From NCBI RefSeq assembly GCF_025655475.1, contig NZ_JAHTIK010000001.1:5495636-5537359 (forward strand): DNA of 41,724 nucleotides. Reading direction: 5' to 3'. Source of the DNA: Kitasatospora sp. DSM 101779 (GTDB taxonomy: Bacteria; Actinomycetota; Actinomycetes; Streptomycetales; Streptomycetaceae). The position numbers and the translations under genes are program-made. The first letter of the stretch is position 1, and each line of letters begins with the position of its first letter. Under the pieces are notes generated by a model that saw only the letters and a list, made by a program, of their open reading frames with translations, was not told where the DNA came from and did not search any database. Shown here in pieces: positions 14,432 to 22,781 of this stretch.

Positions 14432-14605
14432 ATGGGCGCGCTCCTCAACTGGCGCGACGCCCGGCACTGGGACAACAAGCCCGCCCCCTGCGGCGTCTGT
14501 GAGCGGCCCACCAACCTGCGTTCGGACCGCGGCAAGCCCGTCCACAAGGTCTGCGCCGAGACCTGGACCGACCAGCACACCAAGCCCGCCCCCGACCCGT
14601 CCTGA
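14432..14605 (+). CDS. 57-residue putative zinc protein
   Basis: A short frame starting 3 nt after the previous stop: MGALLNWRDARHWDNKPAPC, then GVCERPTNLRSDRGKPVHKVC and a polar tail. Cys20, Cys23, His38 and Cys41 could bind one zinc ion. No strong ribosome site is present, so translation probably depends on coupling with the gene just upstream. It ends 65 nt before rep. Its amino-acid pattern is far more protein-like than that of the overlapping frames, but the product is otherwise unknown. Confidence 0.7.
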   Translation: MGALLNWRDARHWDNKPAPCGVCERPTNLRSDRGKPVHKVCAETWTDQHTKPAPDPS

Positions 14606-14670
14606 CCGTCCGGCCCCGAAGCCACCAACCACCCGGCTTCGGGGCCGGCCACTCACCGGAGGTGACTCCC

Positions 14671-16008
14671 TTGACCGCCACCGCCTTACCCCCGGTCGCC
14701 GATCTCCTCGGCCTCGCCCGACTCGGCACCATGCCCGCCCTCATGCGCCAGCTCTCCGCGCTCGCCGGCTGCACCACCCCGATCCGCCTCACCGGCTGGC
14801 GCACCGAGACCAACACCGCCGGTGAGGTCCTGCACCACCTGGAATCCTCCGACCTACCCGCCGGCAACCTGCTGCTGCGCTGCGGCAACCGCCGCACCAC
14901 CCGGTGCGCGTCCTGCACCGAGACCTACCGCCGCGACACCTTCCACCTGATCACCGCCGGACTGACCGGCGGCAAAGGCACCCCGGCCACCGTGGCCGCG
15001 CACCCGCGGGTGTTCGCCACCTTCACCGCCCCCAGCTTCGGCCCCGTCCACAACCGGCCCACCTCCGGCCGCTGCCGCTGCGGCATCGAGCACCCGGTCA
15101 ACGACCCGGCCCTCGGTTCACCCCTCGACCCGGACCGCTACGACTACCAGCAGGCGGTGCTATGGAACGCCCACGCCGGCAAGCTCTGGGCCCGGTTCTC
15201 CATCCACCTGCGCCGCGAGGTCGCCAAGCGCGCCGGACTCACCCAACGCGCCTTCCGCGAGCACGCCCGGATCTCCTTCGGGAAGGTCGCCGAGTACCAA
15301 AAGCGCGGCGCGATCCACTTCCACGCCGTGATCCGCCTCGACGGCCCCGACGGCGGCGACACCCCACCCCCGGACTGGGCGACCCCCGAGCTGCTGACCG
15401 ATGCGATCCGGGCCGCCGCCCGCCGCACCGACATCCCCGGCCCCCTGGTCGACGGCCGCGAGCACCGCTTCGCCTTCGGCACCCAGCTCGACATCCGCAC
15501 CATCCGCAGCGCCGACTTCACCGGCCCGGTCCAGATCACCGAACGGGCCGTCGCCGCCTACATCGCCAAATACGCCACCAAGGGCGCCGAGACCGCCACC
15601 GGGACCCTCGACCGCCCCGTGCGCCTGATCGCCGAGATCATCCACCTCTACATCCCCGAACACGCCCGCCGCCTCATCCGCACCTGCTGGACCCTCGGCA
15701 ACCGCCCCGAACTCGCCGACCTCCGCCTCCGCGCCTGGGCCCACATGCTCGGCTTCCGCGGCCACTTCTCCACCAAGACCCGCCGCTACTCCACCACCCT
15801 CGGCGCGCTTCGTGATGCCCGCGCCGCCTGGCGCCGCGCCCAAGCCCTCGAACATCTCCACGGCCCCGACACCCCGGCGACCGAGGAGACCACCCTCGTC
15901 CTCTCCCACTGGGCCTTCGCCGGCACCGGCCTCACCCGCGGCGAAGCCTGGCTCGCCCAAGCACTGCAACCCGCACCCGGAACGGAAGGAGAACCGACCC
16001 ATGGCTGA
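14671..16008 (+). CDS. repSA: RepSA-like rolling-circle replication initiator
   Basis: A 445-residue HUH-type Rep. An N-terminal Cys cluster (Cys71, Cys79, Cys82, then Cys135 and Cys137) suggests zinc binding. The metal-binding HUH motif is HFH at 216-218 (KRGAIHFHAVIRLDG), and the nicking tyrosine is Tyr297 in AAYIAKYATKG, with Lys300 completing YxxK. In pSAM2, RepSA nicks the double-strand origin and starts rolling-circle replication of the excised circle. The TTG at 14671 was chosen because CCGGAGGTGA lies 7 nt before it; a GTG at 14662 overlaps that site. Its end overlaps xis by 8 nt, and rep-xis-int form one unit as in pSAM2. Confidence 0.93.
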   Translation: MTATALPPVADLLGLARLGTMPALMRQLSALAGCTTPIRLTGWRTETNTAGEVLHHLESSDLPAGNLLLRCGNRRTTRCASCTETYRRDTFHLITAGLTGGKGTPATVAAHPRVFATFTAPSFGPVHNRPTSGRCRCGIEHPVNDPALGSPLDPDRYDYQQAVLWNAHAGKLWARFSIHLRREVAKRAGLTQRAFREHARISFGKVAEYQKRGAIHFHAVIRLDGPDGGDTPPPDWATPELLTDAIRAAARRTDIPGPLVDGREHRFAFGTQLDIRTIRSADFTGPVQITERAVAAYIAKYATKGAETATGTLDRPVRLIAEIIHLYIPEHARRLIRTCWTLGNRPELADLRLRAWAHMLGFRGHFSTKTRRYSTTLGALRDARAAWRRAQALEHLHGPDTPATEETTLVLSHWAFAGTGLTRGEAWLAQALQPAPGTEGEPTHG

Positions 16009-16210
16009 CCGGCTGTTGAGCGTCGAGGAGGTGGCCGACGTCCTCGGGACCACGGTGCGCTTCCCGCGGCGCCTGATCGAGGAGCGGCGCATCGAGTACG
16101 TGAAGGTCGGCCGGCACGTCCGGATCAGGGCATCGGTCCTGGCGGCCTTCATCGAAGCGGGCACCGTTCGTCCGCCCGTCCGGCGCTCCCGGCTGGGGGT
16201 GGCTGCCTGA
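16001..16210 (+). CDS. xis: Excisionase (MerR/BldC-like winged helix)
   Basis: A 69-residue protein with a helix-turn-helix of the excisionase type: LLSVEEVADVLGTTVRFPRR, then the wing YVKVGRHVRIRASVLAAFIE. It should bend DNA at the attachment sites and direct Int to excise the element. AAGGAGAA precedes the ATG inside the rep gene, and its TGA shares its last base with the integrase ATG (16208-16212), so Rep, Xis and Int are translationally coupled. Confidence 0.94.
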   Translation: MADRLLSVEEVADVLGTTVRFPRRLIEERRIEYVKVGRHVRIRASVLAAFIEAGTVRPPVRRSRLGVAA

Positions 16211-17364
16211 TGGCCGGCCGCCGTGCCTTCGGCCGGGTCCGCAAGCTGCCCTCCGGGCGCTGGCAGGCTCGCTACATCGGACCGGACGGCGTCCTCCGTG
16301 CTGCCCCGGAGACCTTCGACACCAAGCGGAAGGCCGATGACTGGCTCGCCGCCACACAGACCGAGCTGCGGGCGGGGGAGTGGTCCGACCCTGATGCCGG
16401 GAAGATCGCCTTCGGTGCGTTCGCCCAAGCCTGGATCGCCGAGCGGGGCCTCGGGGTGCGCACGGTTCAGCTGTACGAGACGCTGCTCCGTCTCCACCTG
16501 GCGCCGACTTTCGGACGGACTCCCGTCGCCGACACCACCCCGGCCGCCGTCCGGGCCTGGCGCGCCGCTCGGCTGTCCGCCGGCGTCGGGGCCTCGACGG
16601 TGGCCAAGTCGTACGCCCTGCTGCGGGCCGTGCTGAACACCGCCGTCGCCGACCGGCTGATCCGGCGCAACCCGTGCCAGATCAAGGGAGGCAGCAAGGA
16701 GGAGACCCCGGAGCGGCCGATCGCCACGGTGGCCGAGGTCTATGCCGTCGCCGGGCAGATCGGGGAGCGGTACCGGGTGCTCGTGCTGCTCGCCGCCTTC
16801 TGCGGGCTGCGGTGGGGCGAGCTGCTGGGGCTGAGCCGGCGGGACGTCGACCCGGGTCTCGGCACGATCCGGGTCCGTCAGTCCGTGGCCGAGCTGCCCA
16901 ATGGGGAGCGGATCACCAAGCTGCCCAAGACCGCGGCCGGCGTCCGGACGGTGGCGATCCCCGAGGTGATCCTCGCCGAGGTGAGGCAACACCTGGGCCT
17001 CTTCGCCGAGCAGGGGAGCGACGGGAAGGTGTTTGTCGGGCCTACGGGCGTCATGCCGCGGCGGAACCACTTCAATCGGCTGTGGCGCAGGGCGTGCGCC
17101 GGGGCGGGCGTGACCGGTCTTCGCTTCCGCGATCTTCGGCACACCGGGAACACCCTCGCTGCCTCGACCGGGGCGAGCACCCGGGAGCTCATGGCGAGGA
17201 TGGGGCACAGCACTGCGCGGGCCGCGCTGATCTATCAGCACGCCACCGCGGAGCGGGAGCGCTCGATCGCCCGGGCGGTCAGCGAACTCGTGAGCAAGGC
17301 CCGTCCGAGAGCACGGAAGGGCACGGCCGATCCGAAGGGGCACGCGAGGGGCACGACGCCCTGA
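16210..17364 (+). CDS. int: Tyrosine recombinase integrase of the AICE
   Basis: A 384-residue phage-type integrase: an N-terminal arm-binding domain (about 1-60, starting with RRAFGRVRKLPSGRWQARY), a SAM-like core-binding domain (about 65-155), then the catalytic domain (about 170-360). Visible catalytic residues: Arg201 (FCGLRWGELLGL), Arg310 (FRDLRHTGNT), His333 (MGHS) and Tyr342 (IYQHA). The His that often precedes the second Arg by three positions is Arg307, as in many actinobacterial integrases. The gene ends 63 nt before attR, so the attP site lies beside its 3' end as in pSAM2. Recombination target is tRNA-Gly(TCC). Confidence 0.97.
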   Translation: MAGRRAFGRVRKLPSGRWQARYIGPDGVLRAAPETFDTKRKADDWLAATQTELRAGEWSDPDAGKIAFGAFAQAWIAERGLGVRTVQLYETLLRLHLAPTFGRTPVADTTPAAVRAWRAARLSAGVGASTVAKSYALLRAVLNTAVADRLIRRNPCQIKGGSKEETPERPIATVAEVYAVAGQIGERYRVLVLLAAFCGLRWGELLGLSRRDVDPGLGTIRVRQSVAELPNGERITKLPKTAAGVRTVAIPEVILAEVRQHLGLFAEQGSDGKVFVGPTGVMPRRNHFNRLWRRACAGAGVTGLRFRDLRHTGNTLAASTGASTRELMARMGHSTARAALIYQHATAERERSIARAVSELVSKARPRARKGTADPKGHARGTTP

Positions 17365-17380
17365 AATCCCCTCAGACGAC

Positions 17381-17423
17381 AAAGGCCCCAGCTCCGCGAT
17401 CATGTCGCTGAGCTGGGGCCTTT
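17381..17423 (-). terminator. Terminator of tRNA-Gly, also behind int
   Basis: A 14-bp perfect stem (17381-17394 with 17410-17423) whose 15-nt loop contains a further 4-bp stem. It ends in AAA/TTT on either strand, so it can serve both int (+) and tRNA-Gly (-). A near-copy lies beside attL. Confidence 0.8.
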
Positions 17424-17427
17424 GCTG

Positions 17428-17473
17428 TGGAGCGGGCGACGGGAATCGAACCCGCGTGGCCAGTTTGGAAGAC
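17428..17473. repeat. attR of the AICE
   Basis: The 46-bp match to attL (1615-1660). It covers the 3' half of the intact tRNA-Gly gene, so the integrated element rebuilds the tRNA's 3' end from its own sequence. Confidence 0.93.
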
Positions 17474-17501
17474 TGGGGCTCTACCATTGAGCTACGCCCG
17501 C
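17431..17501 (-). tRNA. tRNA-Gly(TCC)
   Basis: A 71-nt cloverleaf on the minus strand: the acceptor pairs GCGGGCG with CGCCCGC, the anticodon TCC lies at 17469-17467 in the loop CTTCCAA, and the T arm contains GGTTCGATTCC. The gene is intact and is the AICE insertion target, cut by attR between anticodon and 3' end. Confidence 0.97.
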
Positions 17502-17666
17502 GTACGTGCGTTGACGGCACGTCGCCCCTCGGCCGGTGCGGGCCTCGGGAACGGGGGCCAGCCTACCTGGTCGGGTCGGCCGAATGCACACCGCTTTCGC
17601 TCCGGTGCCTGCTGATATTACGGCGAGGAGGCAGCGGACCGGCGTGTACTCTCTCTTTCGGCACTA

Positions 17667-17740
17667 CGGGGTGTGGCGCAGTTTGGTAGCGCGTCCGCTT
17701 TGGGAGCGGAAGGCCGTCGGTTCGAATCCGGTCACCCCGA
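17667..17740 (+). tRNA. tRNA-Pro(TGG)
   Basis: A 74-nt cloverleaf: acceptor CGGGGTG/CACCCCG, anticodon TGG in the loop CTTTGGGAG, T arm GGTTCGAATCC. It is divergent from tRNA-Gly. tRNA-Pro is the classic pSAM2 target, but no insertion is seen here. Confidence 0.97.
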
Positions 17741-17998
17741 CGCTTTCGGCAGGGTCTCGTCAGGCGGGCGGGGCCCTGTTGCTTTCGTGGTACCGGTAGG
17801 ATGGGCCGATGGCGGTAGTACCTGTGGCATGCACACAGGCGGCAGCCGCCCGAGGGCGAGGAGTCACGCTCACCGTCCACCCCCGTACGGGAGATGCAGC
17901 CCCAATCGCCCATCGCCCGTCTCGCCCGACCGACCGGCCGTTTGGCCGGGGACGTCGGGCGGAGACAACCTGACCGCAAGCCCATAGGAGACCAAACC

Positions 17999-19390
17999 GT
18001 GAAGAGCGCCGTCGAGACTCTGAACCCGACCCGGGTTCGACTCACCGTCGAGGTGCCCTTCGAGGAGCTCAAGCCCAGCCTCGACGCGGCGTACAAGAAG
18101 ATCAACCAGCAGGTCACGGTTCCGGGCTTCCGCAAGGGCAAGATCCCGGCTCGCGTCATCGACCAGCGCTTCGGCCGTGCCGCGGTGCTGGAGGAGGCCG
18201 TCAACGACGCCCTGCCGCGCTTCTACACGCAGGCCGTCGACGAGGGCAAGATCGAGGTCCTCGGCCAGCCCGAGATCACCGACATCGAGGGCGTGGAGCG
18301 GATCGCCGACGGCGGCGACCTGAAGTTCACCGCCGAGGTGGACGTCCGCCCGGAGATCACCCTCCCGGACTTCTCGGAGATCTCGGTCACCGTCGACGCC
18401 GTCTCGGTCGCCGACGAGGACGTCGAGAAGTCGCTGGAGCAGCTCCGCGAGCGCTTCTCCTCCGTGAAGGACGTCGAGCGCGCCGCCGCTGCCGGCGACG
18501 TCGTGGTCGTGGACCTCGAGGCCAAGGTCGACGGCGAGGTGCCGGAGGACGGCACCGCCACCGGCGTGAGCTACGAGATCGGCTCCGGCCGCCTGCTGGA
18601 CGGCATCGACGACGCCGTGATCGGCCTGTCCGCCGGTGAGTCCAAGACCTTCACCACTGAGCTCAAGGGCGGCACCCAGGCCGGCAAGAGCTCCGAGGTC
18701 ACCGTCACCGTGACCACCGTCCAGGAGAAGGAGCTCCCCGAGCTCGACGACGAGTTCGCCCAGCTGGCGAGCGAGTTCGACACCCTGGACGAGCTGAAGG
18801 ACGACTCCCGCAAGCGCCTCGAGCGCATGAAGGAGTTCGACCAGGCCACCCAGGCCCAGGAGAAGGTCCTGGACGAGCTGCTGACCCGGGTCGAGATGGA
18901 GTACCCGGAGAAGCTCCTCAAGGACGAGGTCGAGACCCGCAAGCACAACCTCGAGCACCACCAGCTCGAGCCCATGGGCATGACCCTCGAGACCTACCTC
19001 GCCACCCAGGACAAGTCCGTCGAGGACTACGAGAAGGAGACCGAGGAGCAGGCGAAGAAGGGCATCAAGACCCAGTTCGTCCTGGACGAGATCGTCGCGA
19101 AGGAGGAGCTCAACGTCAGCCAGGAGGAGCTGACCGAGCACCTCATCCGTCGCGCCGCCGGCTCGGGCCTCACCCCGGACCAGTTCGCCCAGCAGATCGT
19201 CCAGGGCGGCCAGGTTCCGCTGCTGGTCGGCGAGGTCGCCCGCGGCAAGGCGCTGGCCCTGGTCGTCGAGGCCGCCACCGTCACCGACAGCAACGGTGAG
19301 ACCGTCTCCTTCGAGGACGACGAGGACGAGACCGAGGCCACCGACGCCGTCGAGACCGTCGAGGTCGCCGACGAGTCCGCCGAGGCCTGA
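17999..19390 (+). CDS. tig: Trigger factor, ribosome-associated chaperone and PPIase
   Basis: A 463-residue protein with the three trigger-factor parts: a ribosome-binding N-terminal domain with the signature GFRKGKIP at 43-50, an FKBP-type prolyl isomerase domain (about 160-245), and a helical C-terminal chaperone domain with a strongly acidic tail (EDDEDETEATD...). It binds ribosomal protein L23 at the exit tunnel and shields nascent chains. The start is a GTG at 17999 with ATAGGAGA upstream; the frame stays open further upstream, but that part has no homologous look. A TAGGAT hexamer at 17797-17802 is a possible -10 box. It precedes clpP1P2-clpX, the usual actinobacterial order. Confidence 0.97.
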   Translation: MKSAVETLNPTRVRLTVEVPFEELKPSLDAAYKKINQQVTVPGFRKGKIPARVIDQRFGRAAVLEEAVNDALPRFYTQAVDEGKIEVLGQPEITDIEGVERIADGGDLKFTAEVDVRPEITLPDFSEISVTVDAVSVADEDVEKSLEQLRERFSSVKDVERAAAAGDVVVVDLEAKVDGEVPEDGTATGVSYEIGSGRLLDGIDDAVIGLSAGESKTFTTELKGGTQAGKSSEVTVTVTTVQEKELPELDDEFAQLASEFDTLDELKDDSRKRLERMKEFDQATQAQEKVLDELLTRVEMEYPEKLLKDEVETRKHNLEHHQLEPMGMTLETYLATQDKSVEDYEKETEEQAKKGIKTQFVLDEIVAKEELNVSQEELTEHLIRRAAGSGLTPDQFAQQIVQGGQVPLLVGEVARGKALALVVEAATVTDSNGETVSFEDDEDETEATDAVETVEVADESAEA

Positions 19391-19403
19391 TCTTCAGCCC
19401 GCT

Positions 19404-19449
19404 GACAGCAGTGGCCCGGACACCGCACGGTGTCCGGGCCACTGCTGTC
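19404..19449 (+). terminator. tig terminator
   Basis: A perfect 21-bp stem (19404-19424 with 19429-19449) and a GCAC loop, 13 nt after the tig stop. It isolates tig from the clp operon. Confidence 0.93.
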
Positions 19450-19571
19450 CGGTCGCCCGTCCGCAGCCTGCCTCGGCCCCGTGCCTCCGCCGCCGGCCTC
19501 TGCCGGGGCGGCCGTGACACCCCGGGAGCCCGGCCGCGACACCGGCGGCCCCGTATTTCCGCGCACACCCT

Positions 19572-19586
19572 GCGCTCACAGCGAAC
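19572..19586 (-). promoter_or_regulatory. ClgR box upstream of clpP1
   Basis: On the minus strand this reads GTTCGCTGTGAGCGC, matching the published ClgR operator GTTCGC-N5-GCG. It lies 90 nt before the clpP1 start. ClgR activates clpP1P2 in Streptomyces lividans, so the same control is likely here. Confidence 0.75.
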
Positions 19587-19675
19587 AGTTCTGCGTGGGG
19601 GATTCTGAGTCGCGGCCTGCGCGTTAGGGTCGGTGGACAGCGACACACACGCAGATCGACTGAGCAGGTGGCTAA

Positions 19676-20326
19676 GTGACGTTCCCGCAGATGCAGATGG
19701 ATGGCCTGACGGCGCCGCGCGCCGCCGCCGGTGACGTGCTCGGCGGCCTGGGCGACCAGGTCTACAACCGGCTGCTCAACGAGCGCATCATCTTCCTCGG
19801 CCAGCAGGTCGACGACGACATCGCCAACAAGATCACCGCGCAGCTCCTCCTCCTGGCCGCCGACCCGGAGAAGGACATCTTCCTGTACATCAACTCCCCG
19901 GGCGGCTCGATCTCGGCGGGCATGGCGATCTACGACACCATGCAGTACATCAAGAACGACGTGGTGACCATCGCGATGGGCATGGCGGCCTCCATGGGCC
20001 AGTTCCTGCTCACCGCCGGCGCCAAGGGCAAGCGCTTCTCGCTGCCCAACGCCAACATCCTGATGCACCAGCCCTCCGCCGGTCTGGGCGGTTCGGCGTC
20101 CGACATCCGGATCCAGGCCGAGCAGCTGCTGCGCACCAAGAAGCGCATGTCCGAGCTGATCGCCTTCCACAGCGGCCAGAGCTTCGACCAGATCACCGCT
20201 GACTCCGACCGCGACCGCTGGTTCACCCCGGAGGAGGCCAAGGCGTACGGCCTCATCGACGAGATCATGCACAGCGCCGCGGACGTCCCCGGCGGCGGCG
20301 GCACCGGCGCAGGCTTCACCGCCTGA
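19676..20326 (+). CDS. clpP1: ATP-dependent Clp protease proteolytic subunit 1
   Basis: A 216-residue ClpP serine protease with the catalytic triad Ser106 (MGMAASMGQ), His131 (ILMHQPSAG) and Asp180. It forms a barrel with ClpP2 and is fed by ClpX, ClpC and others; it degrades regulators and damaged proteins in the cytoplasm. The GTG at 19676 is used; two nearby in-frame ATGs (19691 and 19697) are possible alternatives. It is the first gene of the clpP1P2 operon, 50 nt before clpP2, with a ClgR box upstream. Confidence 0.96.
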   Translation: MTFPQMQMDGLTAPRAAAGDVLGGLGDQVYNRLLNERIIFLGQQVDDDIANKITAQLLLLAADPEKDIFLYINSPGGSISAGMAIYDTMQYIKNDVVTIAMGMAASMGQFLLTAGAKGKRFSLPNANILMHQPSAGLGGSASDIRIQAEQLLRTKKRMSELIAFHSGQSFDQITADSDRDRWFTPEEAKAYGLIDEIMHSAADVPGGGGTGAGFTA

Positions 20327-20376
20327 CGGCCGGCCCCAGACTTCCAGACCGCACGCTTCGGAGGACCGAACACCCC

Positions 20377-21033
20377 ATGAACACTCCCTACACGCCGCGC
20401 GGCGAGTTCCAGGGCCCCCGTGCCGAGGGCCGCTACATCGTGCCGCGCTTCGTCGAGCGCACCTCCCAGGGCATCCGCGAGTACGACCCGTACGCCAAGC
20501 TGTTCGAGGAGCGCATCATCTTCCTCGGCTCGCAGGTGGACGACGTCTCGGCCAACGACATCATGGCCCAGCTGCTGTGCCTGGAGTCGATGGACCCGGA
20601 CCGCGAGATCCAGATGTACATCAACTCGCCCGGCGGCTCGTTCACGGCCCTCACGGCCATCTACGACACCATGCAGTACGTGAAGCCGGACATCACCACC
20701 GTCTGCATGGGCCAGGCGGCCTCCGCCGCGGCCGTGCTGCTGGCGGCCGGCACCCCGGGCAAGCGGATGGCGCTGCCGAACGCCCGCATCCTGATCCACC
20801 AGCCGTACACCGAGACCGGCCGCGGCCAGGTGTCCGACCTGGAGATCCAGGCCAAGGAGATCTTCCGGATGCGCGAGCAGCTGGAGGAGATGCTGGCCAA
20901 GCACTCCAACAAGCCGGTCGAGACGGTCCGCGACGACATCGAGCGCGACAAGATCCTGACCGCCGAGGAGGCGCTGGAGTACGGGCTGATCGACCAGATC
21001 ATCTCGACCCGCAAGTCCTCGCTGACGGGCTGA
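20377..21033 (+). CDS. clpP2: ATP-dependent Clp protease proteolytic subunit 2
   Basis: A 218-residue ClpP with triad Ser116 (MGQAASAAA), His141 (ILIHQPYTE) and probably Asp191. The N-terminus (about 1-40) is longer than in ClpP1 and likely processed. A GGAGGA ribosome site precedes the ATG. Actinobacterial ClpP1 and ClpP2 usually assemble into a mixed barrel in which both are needed. It is co-transcribed with clpP1. Confidence 0.96.
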   Translation: MNTPYTPRGEFQGPRAEGRYIVPRFVERTSQGIREYDPYAKLFEERIIFLGSQVDDVSANDIMAQLLCLESMDPDREIQMYINSPGGSFTALTAIYDTMQYVKPDITTVCMGQAASAAAVLLAAGTPGKRMALPNARILIHQPYTETGRGQVSDLEIQAKEIFRMREQLEEMLAKHSNKPVETVRDDIERDKILTAEEALEYGLIDQIISTRKSSLTG

Positions 21034-21382
21034 GCCTTCGCGGCTTCGGGGGCGGGGCCGTGCGCGGCTGTCGGTTCCTCACGAACCACCGGTGCGGGAG
21101 TGCCGGACGGTACGGGGGCGCGCGACAGTGACGTACGCCCCGCCCCGATCCGTTCCGGTCGAGGCGGCCGGACGGGCACAATGCAGTATGGGCCCATGCC
21201 CGTGAGACGGCTTCTGTTCGGTATCAATTCGCCCAGGGCGTAGGGCAGAGCTGTCGAAGTCGGCGGAATCACCGGCTCGGCAGAGTACCGTCGGATAGCG
21301 AGACCGACCGCCGACGGCGCAGCCGGTCCACAGCACCAGGCCCCGGAGAGCTGCGGGGCCCCTGGCGAAGGGGAAGCACCTC
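21034..21382 (+). other. clpP2-clpX intergenic region
   Basis: This 349-nt gap holds no gene. It is long enough for a separate clpX promoter, and the AT-richer part at 21215-21245 (TTCTGTTCGGTATCAATTCG at 21209-21228) is the likeliest place for it. No clear ClgR box or terminator hairpin was found. Confidence 0.4.
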
Positions 21383-22669
21383 GTGGCACGCATCGGAGAC
21401 GGTGGCGACCTGCTCAAGTGCTCGTTCTGCGGCAAGTCGCAGAAGCAGGTGAAGAAGCTGATCGCCGGGCCTGGCGTCTACATCTGCGACGAGTGCATCG
21501 ACCTCTGCAACGAGATCATCGAGGAGGAGCTCGCGGAGTCCTCGGAGGTCCGTTTCGAGGAGCTGCCGAAGCCCCGCGAGATCTACGAGTTCCTCGACCA
21601 GTACGTGGTCGGCCAGGACCTCGCGAAGAAGGCGCTGTCCGTCGCGGTCTACAACCACTACAAGCGCGTCCAGGCCGGTGAGAACGGCCGGGCCGGCAAC
21701 GGCCGCGAGGACGCCATCGAGCTGGCCAAGTCCAACATCCTGCTGCTCGGCCCCACCGGCTCCGGCAAGACCCTGCTGGCGCAGACCCTGGCCCGGATGC
21801 TGAACGTGCCGTTCGCCATCGCGGACGCCACCGCGCTGACCGAGGCCGGTTACGTCGGCGAGGACGTCGAGAACATCCTGCTCAAGCTGATCCAGGCGGC
21901 GGACTACGACGTCAAGAAGGCCGAGACCGGGATCATCTACATCGACGAGATCGACAAGGTCGCCCGCAAGAGCGAGAACCCGTCGATCACCCGCGACGTC
22001 TCCGGCGAGGGCGTGCAGCAGGCGCTGCTGAAGATCCTTGAGGGCACCACCGCCTCGGTGCCGCCGCAGGGTGGGCGCAAGCACCCGCACCAGGAGTTCA
22101 TCCAGATCGACACCACGAACGTGCTGTTCATCGTGGGCGGTGCCTTCGCGGGCCTGGAGCGGATCATCGAGGGCCGGGCCGGCGCCAAGGGCATCGGCTT
22201 CGGCGCGACCATCCGCTCCAAGCGGGAGTCGGACGCGAGCGACCACTTCCGGCAGGTCATGCCGGAGGACCTGGTGAAGTTCGGCATGATCCCCGAGTTC
22301 ATCGGCCGTCTGCCCGTGATCACCAGCGTGCACAACCTGGACCGCGAGGCGCTGCTGCAGATCCTCACCGAGCCGAAGAACGCGCTGGTCAAGCAGTACC
22401 GCAAGCTCTTCGAGCTGGACGGCGTGGAGCTGGAGTTCACCCGGGACGCGCTGGAGGCCATCGCCGACCAGGCGATCCTGCGCGGCACCGGCGCCCGCGG
22501 CCTGCGCGCGATCATGGAGGAGGTGCTGATGTCCGTGATGTACGAGGTGCCCTCGCGCCAGGACGTCGCCCGCGTGGTCGTGACCGGGGACGTCGTCTCC
22601 AAGCACGCCATCCCGACCCTCGTGCCGCGCGACATGATCAAGCGCGAGCGCCGCGAGAAGAGCGCCTGA
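21383..22669 (+). CDS. clpX: ClpX ATPase, substrate-unfolding subunit of ClpXP
   Basis: A 428-residue AAA+ protein. The N-terminal zinc domain uses Cys13, Cys16, Cys35 and Cys38; Walker A is GPTGSGKT at 123-130, Walker B is IIYIDEID ending at 191, pore loop GYVGED is at 157-161 and the GGRKHPHQ RKH loop is present. An IGF loop motif (GIGFGATI) contacts ClpP. It unfolds tagged proteins and feeds them to the ClpP barrel. GTG start at 21383 with AAGGGGAAG upstream. It is followed by a strong terminator. Confidence 0.97.
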   Translation: MARIGDGGDLLKCSFCGKSQKQVKKLIAGPGVYICDECIDLCNEIIEEELAESSEVRFEELPKPREIYEFLDQYVVGQDLAKKALSVAVYNHYKRVQAGENGRAGNGREDAIELAKSNILLLGPTGSGKTLLAQTLARMLNVPFAIADATALTEAGYVGEDVENILLKLIQAADYDVKKAETGIIYIDEIDKVARKSENPSITRDVSGEGVQQALLKILEGTTASVPPQGGRKHPHQEFIQIDTTNVLFIVGGAFAGLERIIEGRAGAKGIGFGATIRSKRESDASDHFRQVMPEDLVKFGMIPEFIGRLPVITSVHNLDREALLQILTEPKNALVKQYRKLFELDGVELEFTRDALEAIADQAILRGTGARGLRAIMEEVLMSVMYEVPSRQDVARVVVTGDVVSKHAIPTLVPRDMIKRERREKSA

Positions 22670-22698
22670 CGCTCCGCCGCCACGACTCACGGCGACAC

Positions 22699-22743
22699 AC
22701 GGCGAAGGCCCTGCACCCGGAAGCGGTGCAGGGCCTTCGCCGT
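22699..22743. terminator. Terminator after clpX, shared with the convergent gene
   Basis: A perfect 19-bp stem (22699-22717 with 22725-22743) and a 7-nt loop, 29 nt after clpX. The gene at 22782 converges on it, so it can stop transcription from both sides. Confidence 0.92.
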
Positions 22744-22781
22744 GCTGTCGTTCGCCGACCTGTCCCGTCAGGGGGAGGGCG

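Larger units (their letters stand above)
1615..17473. mobile_element. pSAM2-type AICE integrated in tRNA-Gly(TCC)
   Basis: The element is bounded by a 46-bp direct repeat (1615-1660 and 17428-17473) made of the 3' half of tRNA-Gly(TCC). It holds the full AICE core: tyrosine integrase next to attR, xis, a RepSA-like HUH replication initiator, spread genes, an FtsK/SpoIIIE-type TraB translocase, a GntR-family KorSA-like repressor and a Pif-like Nudix protein. This is the gene set known from pSAM2, which uses tRNA-Pro rather than tRNA-Gly. About 6 kb at the left end is accessory: a KAP NTPase operon, a dead transposase and a NERD protein. All core genes look intact, so excision and transfer are plausible. 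The intact tRNA copy lies at the right end. Confidence 0.95.

Noticed and set aside
15160..17520. A 786-codon open frame on the minus strand opposite rep, xis and int
   Set aside because: It lies antisense to three well-supported genes, runs through the tRNA-Gly gene and attR, and its product is a low-complexity Gly/Ala/Asp/Arg mix typical of GC-rich antisense frames.
19676..21033. clpP1 and clpP2 as one duplicated or frameshifted gene
   Set aside because: Both have full catalytic triads, own ribosome sites and different N-termini; two ClpPs in tandem are normal for Streptomyces.
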